64,000 bases of DNA from Diplonema japonicum (Eukaryota > Euglenozoa > Diplonemea > Diplonemida > Diplonemidae): contig OZ025659.1 of NCBI GenBank assembly GCA_964019335.1, positions 1-64,000 of the forward strand. The letters are read 5' to 3'. This document shows, piece by piece, positions 8,830 to 20,410 of this stretch. Made by a program: the position numbers and the translations under genes. Each line of letters begins with the position of its first letter. Within the stretch, counting starts at the first letter, position 1. Below the pieces are notes generated by a model. It saw nothing but the letters and a program-made list of their open reading frames with translations, ran no database searches and was not told where the DNA came from.

Positions 8830-9530
8830 TCAAATTAATCTTGCCCTTGCTGCCCTGATAAAACAAGGGACACAGTCAGGGCTGCGACTCGGGCCACAGC
8901 AGCAGCTCCCCCTCTCCGCGATCCTGTCTCGGAGCAGGTGCCCGCTGGAGGGTTCGTGGGTACAGGGGTGGGCAGGAATAAGGGTCGATGCGACAGGGAC
9001 CCACCCACTTGCTGGAGGTGGGAAATCGGATGTTTCATGCCCCTGCTCCGCAAGCGAGTCGGTGGCGAATCCGTAGTTGCACCGGCAGTCCATTTGAGGT
9101 GCTCTGAACCACGTGTACTATCTCATCCCTAGCCTGCGAGCCTGCCATCACCTGGGTGCACTGGGTCGACCTTCGTAGCATAGTACACCCTGCGGGTTGA
9201 AAGCTCTCGCATTTGGTTGCAGTTCCATTCAAGAAGTAGGGAATAGCATATCTTGCCACGTCTCCAATAGGCCCCGACAGGCAACACGTGACGTGTGAGA
9301 GGTACAGATTCGCACTTCTTCATCTGTCGCATTCACAGTACTTCCGTGTCATGTTCTTCAGTCTAGCTGCTGACCGCGGCTCGTTCGAACCATCTTCGAG
9401 GTCGTCAGTGAAGCGGATGATGCCTAAGGCAAGGCAAGGTCTGCGAACGAGGCAGAGCCAGCAACTTGTGGAAGACCTGGTAACTGGGCTATGCTTATTA
9501 TGTTGAACAACTTGAAAATAAATTAAGAGG
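8830..9530. other. Unassigned GC-rich block without a recognisable gene
   Basis: About 700 bases have coding-like composition but no long ORF. Only short open frames of under 90 residues occur, on both strands, and none resembles a family I know. It could be a decayed transposon, an RNA gene, or a badly frameshifted gene. The flanks, 8232-8830 and 9530-10140, are AT-rich and show no gene. Confidence 0.4.
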
Positions 9531-10139
9531 ACGAGCGGAAGGGGGAAGGGAGATGGGGAAGAACGTGAATCAATTGTTGAGATAGTGGCGAGCGGGCACG
9601 TTTCTTCTTTCGATATTTCTTTTGTCAAAAACATGGGTCCCCAAAAAATTGAAAAAAGTGTCGCGAAAGGAGAAAACAATTATAATATCAACGCCCCCTT
9701 GTTCTCATCCAGGTGGAGATGACAAAATAGCGCAGAGTTGACCACATAGAACGTGCATTTGAAACCGTGCTCTTTGTTCAAAGATTGCCACTTGAAGAAA
9801 GGGCCAAGGGCCTCATGTACATTAGACGTACAGTCGCCCGCCAGAGAAGAGGCTTGATGTGAAAAGAAGAAGGAACAAACATAACGTCGCCGTTGAAAGG
9901 GGCTGAAGGGCGTTTATAACCCAGAGAATTATTTTTTGCGGTGAAAAAGTTAAAGAGGGGGAGGGCTCCAAAAGGAAAATGTAGACTAACCTTTCGAAGT
10001 ATCCCCCCCCCCGAAAGAAGGTAATCCATTTCCATAAAAAAGATTTTGTTTCAATGAAAAATCTTAGAACGATAAAAGGGTTTAATGATGGCAGAAAGTA
10101 CCAGCAACGACCAAGAAAAAACTCAAAGTACAGGACAAG

Positions 10140-13100
10140 CCCCCCGCTAGAGGGCCGCCCTATGGGAGGGGGGGGTCTATCTGTTAATACTCCCCTTCTG
10201 GGGCATTGCTTTCATTCCGATTGAGGCCGTGAGCGTCTTGCGGAGTCGTGTGATGCGGTCCCGCTTGTAGTCGGCTTTCAATTCCATTAGCTTGTCGTGC
10301 GTGGAGCGGGTGGCGAAAATAGGCCTCCTGGAGAAACCAATAGCTGCCTTTCCTCCAATGGCGATGAGGGACTTCACTCTTTTTCTCTCGTCCGCTGGGA
10401 AGGGGCGTCGCTTCTTCCGTGCCCTGCATGCTGTGTTTATCTTTACGATGAGAGCTTTGATTCTGCGCGCCCTATCTTCCAGCAGGCCTCCCAAAGACTT
10501 TCCGGTCGTCCATTCGAAGTCAATGGCCAGTTCCACCGCCGACACCTCCGAGGTGGTGTCCTTCTCCACCCAGCGCAGTTGTGACAACCATTGTAGCAGC
10601 GGGTTCAGGTACTGGGACAGGACCCCGCTCACTCCTTCGAGCTCGCCAGCTATCGGAACGGGGCATTTCTTACCTACCACATTTCGAATCCACGGTAGCG
10701 GCTGTGTGTTGACATCCTCCTTCTGCATGAGCTCTACGTCTCGTTTCTCAACCACCACGGCTAAGTATCGTTGCAGCTTCTCTAGGTACGCAAAGTCATG
10801 TCCTCTCGGCAGAATCGCGTGCAATTCCAGACATAGGGGCCATCCTGTCCTGTTGCGCAGTGGTTCCAAGCCGTCCTGTGCTAGCTCTTCCTGTGCGCAG
10901 GCGCACTCGTAGAGTTGGTGGCGGAGTAGGGTTACCGTGATTCACACAGGTCGCACCTGAACCCTTGTGTGCGTGATACTGTCGTTGTTGGGACTTGGCT
11001 TATGCTCTCTTCGACTTCTTCGGTGCCGTCACCTTCTGGTGCCAGGGGGACGCTTCTTTGATTCGTTCCTGCATGCGGGCTAAGGTAGGGGACCCCTCCG
11101 GTGATAACCCGTCTCAGGCAGTAGGACATGAGCGGGTCTTTGGCTGTTTTCCATAGTTGGTTGGTTTTGGGATCCGCTCCCGCCTCCATCCCTCTCACTG
11201 TGTTCCTCTCGTTCGCCAGCGACCTGCTCCGGGCTTTCCTCACCGCGTCCCTAAAGACGTGTCCGCGTTCGGCCCAGGGTTTGTTCCCACAGTCTAGCAA
11301 TTGCGCCCAGCTCCATCCTATATAGGGGAGCCACCGACAGACCAGGTTGCCTACTGGTCCCATCGGGGTGGACCCCGTGCCGTACCCCGCAGCGATCCGC
11401 ATGCATCTCTGTCGTAGTCGTTCGTCGTCGAGCGCTCCGGACACCACCTTCAGGGAGTGGTATATCACATAGGAGAGGGGATCGTTAGTGTGCCCCTTCA
11501 AGAGGACTGTGTTCACTGCGGTAGGAGAGCGTCCACGGTGGTGAGGGCCCCATAGGTTGCATGTTACCCTTGTCGACAATTTCTTGAGCGTCTCGTCACA
11601 TGGGGGGGAGAACGGTCCGCTGTAGAGGCATGACGGAAGAATCGTCGTGCTGACCATGTGTGCTTTCGTCTCGAAGGCTAACCTCGTGCAACCCAGCCGG
11701 TCTAGCGAGTCAAGCGCATTCGCGGTCGGTTTGTTCCATTTCGTCCCTGTCCTGCGCGTGTTGATTTTCACGCCAAGCCCTTTGAGGTCCGACACCGTCT
11801 TGTATGGTACAGGTACTTCCGAGCCTTTCTTCATCGCCGTTCGGTCTCCCACGACTCTCGACTTGAACCCTTCCGCGGTGCCAAAGCCCACCGTCTTTTC
11901 CTCGTTGACCTGCATCCCCGTCAGGTCGCAAAACTCTAGAGTCCCTTCGACCGCTGCCTGCAGTGAGTCCCGCAGCTTCGCTAACAGATAGGCGTCGTCG
12001 GCATATGCTAGCACCTCGGCGTCCGGCGCTACCTGCTCGACGGCCCGTATCATGATGGACAGCAAGGCGTTGATGATGATGACCGACAGCGGGCACCCCT
12101 GGAGGATACCGTTTGTGGCCTCAAACGTGTCACCAACTCCTATGGGGTACTTGAACCTCCTCGTGATCTGGGAGTACATCCCTTGGAGTGCTCTTCCTAT
12201 AGATTCGTCCATTCCCAGGGCGCTCATGAGGTCAAGGGACAGCTGTTGTGGCACCAGGTCGAAGCACTTTCTAAAATCCAGGGCCGGTCCCTCCAGCGGC
12301 TCCCCATCCACCAAAGCCAGCTCCAGCTTGGTACACAGTTCCATGAGGGCTGTCGTCGTACTGTGCTTGGGCCTAAACCCGTGCTGTCTCGGCGTGATCC
12401 AACGTTCCTGCCAGTCAAGGACACCCTTCAGCCTCGTACACGCCCACAAGCGGTAGATGGTGCTGGTCACCGTGATGGGTCGGTGGTTCAGAGGAGCTGA
12501 CCCTTCACCCTTTGGAATCAGTGACACCAGGGCTGTCGTGATCTGTCTCGGCCACTGGCCTGTCTCCTCAATCAGGTTGAAGAGGTCTGCGAAAGCTCTC
12601 AGGATGCTCACCGGAAGACGTTTCAGCTCACTCATCCGCCAACCGTCCACGCCACAGGCCCCTTTGTCCGGCTTCTTCTTGATCACTTCCCTCAGCTGTG
12701 ATCGAAGTACGCGACATTAGGGTTTTCTTGATCATGTTCCCGTAGCGCTGTGCAAATCGTTCGTACTGTGGCTCGTCCTCTGGTGCCCGTGCAGAAAAGA
12801 TGCCCGACCAAGCATCCCGCATCACCTCGTCCATCTTCCGTAGGTTTGCGGTCACTCCACCATCTGCCGTCTCAACCACATCTGTCCTTTGGTTTGGGTG
12901 GTCTTTGATCCAGGCTGTGATGTGTCTGCGCTCCTTCCCAAAATCAGAGCGTATTGAACGTTCGTATGCTTTCGCCTGCATGTTCTTGCGGCATAGGAGC
13001 AGCTCCGACAACATTCCCTGGGAGTAGTCCTCAGCTATTTCAAGCTCCCCCCTGATGCTATCAATACTCCCTGTCGCGTCGATCTTGCAGAACTCGACCT

Positions 13101-13851
13101 TCAGCTCTTCCCCTAGCGTCGTTATGTTTCTGAGCGCGTTCCGTATCTCCACCGGGAGCGGCCCGCAGTGTCCACCCTCATAGAGTTTCAACATTTGCTG
13201 TTTTGCACTTCGAATTTTGAGCTTCAACTTCTCAAGCCGCTGTTGTCGATTTGTTGCCGCCCCGACTGCCGACTCCGTTGACCTCGCACTCAGCTCTGAC
13301 CTCGTAGGCTCCCGTACCTTGCCCCTCCCGGTGTATACGTTGCGTACCGGTCCCATGTACCCATGTAGTAGGTATTGTTCCGCAAGGATGATATCTCTGA
13401 GAAAGCTTCGGTTGGCCTCTGTGCTGCAATGAACTCACGGTACCTCGACTTCTGCATCAGTGTCTCCGCTATTCCGACTGGCGCCTTCTTGGTCTTTGGT
13501 ATCTCCTGCGGGACGGTGTATCTTAGGACTTCTTGTCGAAAGGCTGAGATGTTGAGTGTTACCGACAGGCATCGGTGGTCCGACCCGGAGATAGCCTCGC
13601 TTACTCCGCAATGCTCGAGCCCCTGGGCCGCGATGTTGTTCAACAGTACCCTATCAACCCGCGTATTGCAATTGGTTCTGACAAGTGTGCTCTCTACCTG
13701 TACTCCATCCCTCCGAGCACAGAATGCAGCGGCGTCTATCCAGTCCGTCTGTAAAGCCCTCCTTAGTGTGGCGGATCGGGTTTCGTCCGTGTTGAAGTCC
13801 CCCCTACTGCCACCGGCACGTCTCCCAGCTCGAACTTGAGTCGGTGTAGTA
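10140..13851 (-). mobile_element. Decayed APE-type LINE retrotransposon
   Basis: From 13851 leftward, the minus strand encodes the C-terminal part of an AP endonuclease (a GDFN motif near 13800, then SDHRCLSV), a linker, a full reverse transcriptase and a C-terminal zinc knuckle. The 5' end is truncated inside the endonuclease and abuts A/G-rich sequence. The last coding frame stops at about 10177, followed by a C-rich/G-rich inverted repeat (10141-10176) that may form a 3' hairpin. No clear poly(A) tail or target duplication was found. Confidence 0.85.
10177..13851 (-). pseudogene. LINE endonuclease-reverse transcriptase ORF, broken by at least four frameshifts
   Basis: Open segments in alternating frames are 13290-13643 (extending upstream to the endonuclease GDFN), 12628-13356, 10932-12686 and 10177-10869. 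The first shift is at a G6 run near 13800, where GDFN needs one more G. Others lie near 13345, 12710 and 10930. Recognisable reverse-transcriptase blocks include GACGVDGWR, SLIPKGEG, QHGFRPKHST, LDFRKCFD, NGILQGCPLS and YADDAYLL (about 11985-12006). The end carries a CDLC...H...C knuckle split by the last frameshift. The sequence between breaks is well preserved, so inactivation looks recent, unless some breaks are sequencing errors in homopolymers. Confidence 0.82.
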
Positions 13852-14143
13852 GAAAAAAAGAAAAAAAGGGAGCCCCTAATAACAAATTGATGTCAAGAAG
13901 GATCACATCACCTTTTTTTTTTCCACTTATACGGTGTGCATAATTGGTTGTTATAAAAGGAGGAAAAAAAAGGAAAAGAGAAACTAGCTGTCCGTGCCGT
14001 GGGCTTTTGTTGAGGCAGATCAAAGACTAGTTCTAAAAGAAAAGAAAAACACTAAAAGCACGCTGACTGACAAATGAAAGCGGTGCATGAGGACTTTCAA
14101 TAGTACACTCAATTTTTAAAAAAAGGTTTCGGAAGTCACTGAA

Positions 14144-15235
14144 CTAACAACCGAACAAGAGTTTTGCTTTGTTCCACTTCGAGACGCGGTCGGCGAGCCC
14201 ATTGGTCCCCCCGTTGATTCTCTTGGTGAGGGTCACGAACGAAGCATAGGTCCCTGTCTCTGCGTGTGTGTTCAACGAACGGCTCACCCAGTAGTCAACA
14301 GTCGTTTTGAAGCCTACAGAAGGCATGATCACCAGATCGGGTTTTCCAGTGAGGTCCAACGACAGCCTGTCCCCAGCACTCTTGTAGTTCGCCCTTCCCG
14401 TGAGCTGGATGGGCCCCCTCCCCTTGAACCGCACACCGTCGCCAGTCTGGGTGTTCCCAAGGTCCTTGCGGCCTTCATACGCAGCTCCCGAAGCAAGTTC
14501 CTCAAAGTACAGCAGCCCAGCAGACTCGTGGCTGACCTGTGCCACGAAGGCTGCTTGTCTGAAGCACTTCTTGTTCCCCGTGGACCCTGCCAAGACCGTC
14601 CCCAAGGCGGAGTTGAAGTACGGGAGAAGCGCCGCACCCCTCACAGAACCGACACTCGTGAACAATTGAAGGAACTGTTCCAGCGACAAGATGGACGGGG
14701 TGCCGGACAGCGGGCTCTCGGGAACGCAGCACTGCACAGATGAGCTGCCTTTGCAGACACCCCTGAAGCTCCCACCAGTGCACTTCTTGTAGTCCATACA
14801 CGATCCTGCAAACTTGTTGATGGGAGTGGCGCACGACGGGCCTGATGCCTTTGTGCAGCACTTGATGTTTGCTGCCCCAGGGCAGAGACCAGAAGTAGTG
14901 GTTTCGGTACACTTGCTCTCCGGGGCACACTTGCCATCAACACCGCTGGCGGTACAGCTCCCGTGCTCGTTCGTGCAACACTTGATGCCGGAAGGTCCAG
15001 GGCAGAGACCGCTTGTGGTGGTGCCGCTGCACGCAGAGGTCTCCAGGCAATTACCCCTCAGAAGATTGGACACACAGCTCCCATAAGTGCAGCACTTGAT
15101 GTTTGCTGCCCCAGGGCAGAGGCCGCTTGTGGTGGTGCCACCGCATCTCGATGTGTCCATGCAGGTACCGGTGACACCCGACACTGTGCATGTGTCCACG
15201 GACAGGGCTAACGCTCCTAACGTTACGAGTAACAT
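14144..15235 (-). CDS. Secreted GH19 chitinase/lysozyme-like protein with four Cys-rich modules (copy 1)
   Basis: This 363-residue protein starts with a hydrophobic signal peptide (MLLVTLGALALS). Four modules of about 38 residues follow (to about residue 171), each with a C-x(5-9)-G-x-C, GLCPG and terminal CC pattern; these are probably disulfide-rich carbohydrate-binding or adhesion units. Residues 185-363 form a GH19 domain of the bacterial/phage endolysin type. The catalytic Glu lies in VSHES (about E237), a second acidic cluster in YFEELASG, and the fold signature is FKGRGPIQLTGRANY. The predicted activity is cleavage of beta-1,4-GlcNAc polymers outside the cell or in a digestive vacuole. 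The stop is TAG. It is nearly identical to copy 2 except for one missing module. A pyrimidine tract plus AG lies about 18 bases before the ATG. Confidence 0.9.
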   Translation of the reverse strand: MLLVTLGALALSVDTCTVSGVTGTCMDTSRCGGTTTSGLCPGAANIKCCTYGSCVSNLLRGNCLETSACSGTTTSGLCPGPSGIKCCTNEHGSCTASGVDGKCAPESKCTETTTSGLCPGAANIKCCTKASGPSCATPINKFAGSCMDYKKCTGGSFRGVCKGSSSVQCCVPESPLSGTPSILSLEQFLQLFTSVGSVRGAALLPYFNSALGTVLAGSTGNKKCFRQAAFVAQVSHESAGLLYFEELASGAAYEGRKDLGNTQTGDGVRFKGRGPIQLTGRANYKSAGDRLSLDLTGKPDLVIMPSVGFKTTVDYWVSRSLNTHAETGTYASFVTLTKRINGGTNGLADRVSKWNKAKLLFGC

Positions 15236-15925
15236 GTTTGAACAGTCGTTCTCCTGAAGTGAAGGTTGGTAATGAGAATAGTAAGTTAGAGGGATGAGCT
15301 TCTGGCAAAAATAAGATATCCATACATAGCTGGTTACAACGGTTTGTTTGTGCGCACGAGCGGAATTTTACCTAATAAAATAGCTCATTACGCTGCCATC
15401 AACTAGTTTTTAGTCTCGACAATAATATTGTTAAAACAAAAAAGTGTGGAATTTGGCAACTTGCAAGCAATATACTTTTCCTTTTGAACCGTTGTAACCG
15501 GTCTGTAGGAATGGGAATATGTCTTTCTTTCCTTCTTCTTCTTCCTCGTTTTTATTTTCTTTTTTTTTAGTTTATTCATTTCATGTACTACCCGTAAACC
15601 GTAGTTGGTATGGCCGTAAAGATTTTTTTTTTTTTCCCCTATTTACCGTGAAACAGTAAAAATAGAGAATGTGACTGTAAACCAAGAAAATCGAATCACC
15701 GGGAAAACAATTCCCCCTCGAAAAAAGATTTCACCCTGAAAAATATATCAGTTTTTTCTTTCTTTGATACACTATTTTCGAGTGAAATATTAACAGATTG
15801 AAATTGCGAAGGGGCTTCCGTACATTGGCAATGCTCTCTGCGACCTTGGGTGAAAGTTTGAAATTCTAATCGGTTTTTTATCGGTGAAAAACATTTTCTT
15901 GGTTTACAGAGTAAATTCTAGAGGC

Positions 15926-15959
<34 letters not shown>

Positions 15960-16430
15960 GAATAAGAAGAAGAATAAGAGAAACCAAAGAAAAGCCACAC
16001 ATAAACAACATAAAAAAAAGATAGCAGGGAGGAACACCGCAACTCCATAACACTTAAAAAGAACAGCAACACAGCGTACACATTGCGGCACTATATTTAT
16101 CCTCTTACACAGCATCTAGGGTTAACTGTCGCCTTCACTAAAGAAGGTATGACCACGGGCCTACGGGCCTGTCAGGTAATGAGCACCCTAGATACCGTGT
16201 TCGTGACAAGCACGCGTTATATGCGCCTAACTAAAAAGAGGGCAGAAAGAAGGTCGGTTGCTTGCTGTTTGAATAACAATTCATTGTCAACAGTGTTTTT
16301 TTTTTTTTTTTTTTTTTTATTTGTCAAGCAGAAGAAAGAGGGAGAAAGAAATAGTGTGATCGGAAACATGAATCACAGCCTTGGACTGCCAGAAAGCGAA
16401 GGATAAAGTATGAAACCACCTTCCGATAAG
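15236..16430. other. Spacer between the two chitinase copies; no gene seen
   Basis: This AT-rich spacer holds a run of about 28 A residues near 15926-15953 and a T-rich run near 16297-16319. Neither flank of the two chitinase copies is duplicated here, so the spacer is not part of the repeated unit. No coding potential was recognised. Confidence 0.7.
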
Positions 16431-17702
16431 TTAACAACCGAACAAGAGTTTTGCTTTGTTCCACTTCGAGACGCGGTCGGCGAGCCCATTGGTCCCCCCG
16501 TTGATTCTCTTGGTGAGGGTCACGAACGAAGCATAGGTCCCTGTCTCTGCGTGTGTGTTCAACGAACGGCTCACCCAGTAGTCAACAGTCGTTTTGAAGC
16601 CTACAGAAGGCATGATCACCAGATCGGGTTTTCCAGTGAGGTCCAACGACAGCCTGTCCCCAGCACTCTTGTAGTTCGCCCTTCCCGTGAGCTGGATGGG
16701 CCCCCTCCCCTTGAACCGCACACCGTCGCCAGTCTGGGTGTTCCCAAGGTCCTTGCGGCCTTCATACGCAGCTCCCGAAGCAAGTTCCTCAAAGTACAGC
16801 AGCCCAGCAGACTCGTGGCTGACCTGTGCCACGAAGGCTGCTTGTCTGAAGCACTTCTTGTTCCCCGTGGACCCTGCCAAGACCGTCCCCAAGGCGGAGT
16901 TGAAGTACGGGAGAAGCGCCGCACCCCTCACAGAACCGACACTCGTGAACAATTGAAGGAACTGTTCCAGCGACAAGATGGACGGGGTGCCGGACAGCGG
17001 GCTCTCGGGAACGCAGCACTGCACAGATGAGCTGCCTTTGCAGACACCCCTGAAGCTCCCACCAGTGCACTTCTTGTAGTCCATACACGATCCTGCAAAC
17101 TTGTTGATGGGAGTGGCGCACGACGGAAGGTTTGTGTTCGTCATCGGGAGACAGCACTTGATGTTTGCTGCGCCAGGACACAACCCTGACCGCGTTTGCC
17201 CTGTACACATTGACTCATCTTTGCACTCACCGCTAGCGCCATTGTATGAGCACGGCGTGGGTGCAGAAGCAGGTACTAGTGTGGGGACAGGCGTCGGAGC
17301 AGGCGTGGGTGGTACCGTCGTGCAGCACTTGATGTTTGCTGCCCCAGGGCAGAGACCAGAAGTAGTGGTTTCGGTACACTTGCTCTCCGGGGCACACTTG
17401 CCATCAACACCGCTGGCGGTACAGCTCCCGTGCTCGTTCGTGCAACACTTGATGCCGGAAGGTCCAGGGCAGAGACCGCTTGTGGTGGTGCCGCTGCACG
17501 CAGAGGTCTCCAGGCAATTACCCCTCAGAAGATTGGACACACAGCTCCCATAAGTGCAGCACTTGATGTTTGCTGCCCCAGGGCAGAGGCCGCTTGTGGT
17601 GGTGCCACCGCATCTCGATGTGTCCATGCAGGTACCGGTGACACCCGACACTGTGCATGTGTCCACGGACAGGGCTAACGCTCCTAACGTTACGAGTAAC
17701 AT
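16431..17702 (-). CDS. Secreted GH19 chitinase/lysozyme-like protein with five Cys-rich modules (copy 2)
   Basis: This 423-residue paralogue of the gene at 14144-15235 has the same signal peptide and the same GH19 domain. It contains 60 extra residues: a Pro/Thr/Ala linker (PTPAPTPVPT-like) and a fifth Cys-rich module (CSYNGASGEC onward). Sequence matches copy 1 almost base for base outside that insert, from the stop codon to about 7 bases before the ATG, while flanks differ completely. The stop is TAA here versus TAG in copy 1. The linker-module insert looks ancestral or gained by unequal exchange between modules. Confidence 0.9.
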   Translation of the reverse strand: MLLVTLGALALSVDTCTVSGVTGTCMDTSRCGGTTTSGLCPGAANIKCCTYGSCVSNLLRGNCLETSACSGTTTSGLCPGPSGIKCCTNEHGSCTASGVDGKCAPESKCTETTTSGLCPGAANIKCCTTVPPTPAPTPVPTLVPASAPTPCSYNGASGECKDESMCTGQTRSGLCPGAANIKCCLPMTNTNLPSCATPINKFAGSCMDYKKCTGGSFRGVCKGSSSVQCCVPESPLSGTPSILSLEQFLQLFTSVGSVRGAALLPYFNSALGTVLAGSTGNKKCFRQAAFVAQVSHESAGLLYFEELASGAAYEGRKDLGNTQTGDGVRFKGRGPIQLTGRANYKSAGDRLSLDLTGKPDLVIMPSVGFKTTVDYWVSRSLNTHAETGTYASFVTLTKRINGGTNGLADRVSKWNKAKLLFGC

Positions 17703-18033
17703 GTTTGAAAATCTTTAATTAGATAAGGATATAGAAAAAAGAAATAAAAAACTTGAATAAAGATTTAACTTACTTCAAAAAGGGGAAAGAAAGGGGAAAG
17801 GTTAATAGGGAAGGGTTATTACAGTAACAATTAAAAAACTTGAGAAAGAAGAGAAAAAAAAGAGCACTATGTGCCTCCATGGAGGAAAGGGTTAAAGAAG
17901 AAGGAAGAAAAAAAGAAGAAAAAGAAAAATGGCCCGTCTTAGATAAAAGATGGTACAACGGAAACCTCCCAGAGCAAAAAAATACCCGATTGAAAAAATG
18001 TATCAAAAAAATTGAAAACTTGAACTTTCTTTT
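17703..18033. other. AT-rich intergenic spacer, no gene seen
   Basis: A/G-rich sequence between chitinase copy 2 and the 3' end of the next upstream gene. Short open frames here are lysine/phenylalanine-rich artefacts of the base composition. Confidence 0.6.
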
Positions 18034-20410
18034 TTATTGTGTCGGGTATCTGGGGGTCACTATTTGACGCAAAGGGGACTTGTGGGTACGGTTGGGGGAC
18101 ATACTACGTGGCTCAAGAGGCTGCGTGCCAATATCAGGAGCAGGGGACACAACGTGAGACAGCACACGGACAGAGGTGTAAGCCTCGCCGAGCGGGTGGT
18201 GTTGGGGTGAAGCGCGTTCTTCGCGCAGTTTATAAGCAGTCTCTTCAAAGAGTATTTGCTGGTCAGGAGAGAGATTGTTGTAATGTTTGATGAGGTTTTC
18301 CCTCAGCTCCAATACATCATCTGGTTTGTCAGTATTCACACTATTTATGACATTCAGCAAGTCCTGCTTCATCACTTCTGGACTGTGCTGCTTCATTACT
18401 TCTGGACTGTGCTGCTTCATTACTTCTGGACTGTGCTGCTCGGCAACTTCCTTACGTGCGACAGGCTGTGAATAATGCCTCCAAGGAGCAACCTCAGCAG
18501 CCTTTAACAGCAATTTCTGCGATTTCGCGTTGACTTTAGCTTTCTTCACAAACTCATCTTGCAGCTCTTGCGGTGCAGGACCTTGTCCGCCACGGGCTGC
18601 ACATGCAGCTGCTGCTGCTTGGGCAAGCAGTTCCCGGAACTCATGATCACTCGCCAACTCTGTAATGTACGCACTGTCATATCGCACTGGGAGGGGAACA
18701 GCAGGGGCAGCAGGGGCGGCTGGTGGGGGTATGGGGTTTTGAACCTTTGCAGGAGAAGCCTGCTGCGTCGAGGGTGACACGCGGGAAGAAGGTTTGTTTA
18801 AAAGGGACGAATTCCTTTCACTCATGGAACCCATCTTGGGACGCTGTCTTGTGAGCATCTTTAGTACAGCCTCTTCTGCATCCATCGACTGGCACGACTT
18901 GAACTGGTGAGGCTGCGACACCTGAGAGAGAGGCTGCTGCATCTCGTTTGCATGTTGTACCTCTTGCTGGTGATGGTGCTGGTGCTGGTGCTGGTGTTGA
19001 TGCTGGTGATGGTGATGGTGATGGTGATGGTGATGGTGATGGTGTTGATGCTGCTGCTGCTGCTGCTGCTGGTATGGCTGGTGCTGGTGTGGCTGTAAAG
19101 GCTGTGGAGCCCTCATCTCAATAACGGGTTTTGTCTTGTTGTTACCAAAGGAGCTCTGCTGTGTCATCCGCAGAGTATTGTTTGGGGTGGGGGTCGACGA
19201 CACCTTCCCGGCCCCGCCCCCAGTACTTTCCATGTTTTGCGTGCCACTGTTCATGTTCAAGGTTTTCTCCCAGGCAGCCAACTCGGCGTACTCATGCTCA
19301 TCAGCGACGGAAGGTGGACCGCTGGGCGGGTCATTTGTCTTTGCCGATGCCAGCAAGTCACGGTACATTGGGAACAGCGCCGGTGTAATGAGACGAGGGG
19401 GGAGTCCCTGCTTCTCTCTGTAACCTTGCGCCATCTTAAGGGTGGTCCGCAACAGCTCGTCGGACTCAATACCGGCCTTGTGCTTCTCAGTCTGTACGAA
19501 TGCAGCATCGGCCTCGCCATCAAACTTCATGACAAGGCTTCGCCCATACTCTTTCTCCTGGTAGTCGATGCCCGATAGCTTGTCGAGGGTGATCTGCCGC
19601 AGTTGCTGCCCGGTGTGGGGGTGTGCCACCACCATGTGGTCAGGCTCGATGATGACAACCCTTTTTTTCCGCTTTTTCTGCACGTTGCAGTGGCTATCAA
19701 TCATCCGCATGTATTGCACGTTGCGAGTCTTCTGAAGCTTGCTGAGCACACTTCTAGGGACCTCTTGCTGAAGGGTCATTTCGATCTCCGCTTTCGACGC
19801 CAAGAGCTTCTCAGGGCCTTGAGAACTGCGACGCTTTCTTGGCGTGCTTTTCCTACGTTTTAGCTTCTTCGGCGTATCGGCGGGTGGGGGTGTCGGTGCC
19901 TTTGGGGATTCGGGTGCGCAGACAGATGCGGAAGCGATACTTTCGACGGTTTCAACGTGAGGAATGTGGGGAGTGCCGGGTTCGGGCGCAGCTTCTGAGG
20001 CTTCGTGAGGTTGAGAGGCGTTCGCAGCACTGGTGTTGCTAGGGGGGGCATCCTTTTCCGAAGCCGCACGCTCAGAGTGACCGGACTGCGATGGCGGGTG
20101 GAATGCTAGCATCAATTGCAGCCTTGCCTGCCATGACAAGGGCAGCCATTTTTCACGCCCAATTGTCTCTGCCAGTGTTTTCATCTTCTCGGGTTCCGCC
20201 AGCACTTCCTGCCGGGCCATACTCTCCTGCTGCTGATCCAAAACAGAGACGTCAACACGCAAGCTGGGCGGCCTCGACTGTTCTTCGTTCTGAAAAAGAC
20301 GTTTAAACTACCTGTACCCGTCATACCTCGATATCTACATCTTCGTTGAGCTTTTCTTCTTTCTTCTTAGCAAGACCCGGCAAGGGATGCCTTGTGACTT
20401 GTCCTAACAT
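18034..20410 (-). CDS. Unrecognised protein with PH-like region and His/Gln tract (2 exons)
   Basis: Exon 1 is 20327-20410 (starts MLGQVTRHPLPG) and exon 2 is 18034-20289. A 37-nt GT-AG intron at 20290-20326 restores a 779-residue protein. Residues of about 170-340 hold a basic segment (TPRKRRSS) and then a beta-rich stretch beginning RKKRVVIIEPDHMVVAHP, which resembles a PH-like domain. A long Gln/His tract follows (codons at about 18960-19100), then Ser/Pro-rich sequence. Near the C-terminus HSPEVMKQ is repeated three times exactly (18365-18440), and a predicted helical segment follows. The start is supported by an AG acceptor-like site only 6 bases upstream (ACATACACACAG). The channel gene ends 107 bases upstream. 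The family was not recognised; a signalling or cytoskeletal scaffold is a guess. Confidence 0.75.
18955..19105 (-). repeat. CAY/CAG triplet tract coding for His/Gln
   Basis: A low-complexity run of CAC/CAT and CAG/CAA codons gives 13 consecutive His residues flanked by Gln-His alternation and poly-Gln. Such tracts expand and contract readily. Confidence 0.9.

Noticed and set aside
14264-14743. Plus-strand ORFs repeated in both chitinase copies
   Set aside because: Their duplication follows only from the near-identity of the minus-strand genes; no conserved domain.
18907-19098. Plus-strand open frames rich in Leu/Val over the His/Gln tract
   Set aside because: These are reverse readings of a triplet repeat in a minus-strand gene; no independent coding evidence.
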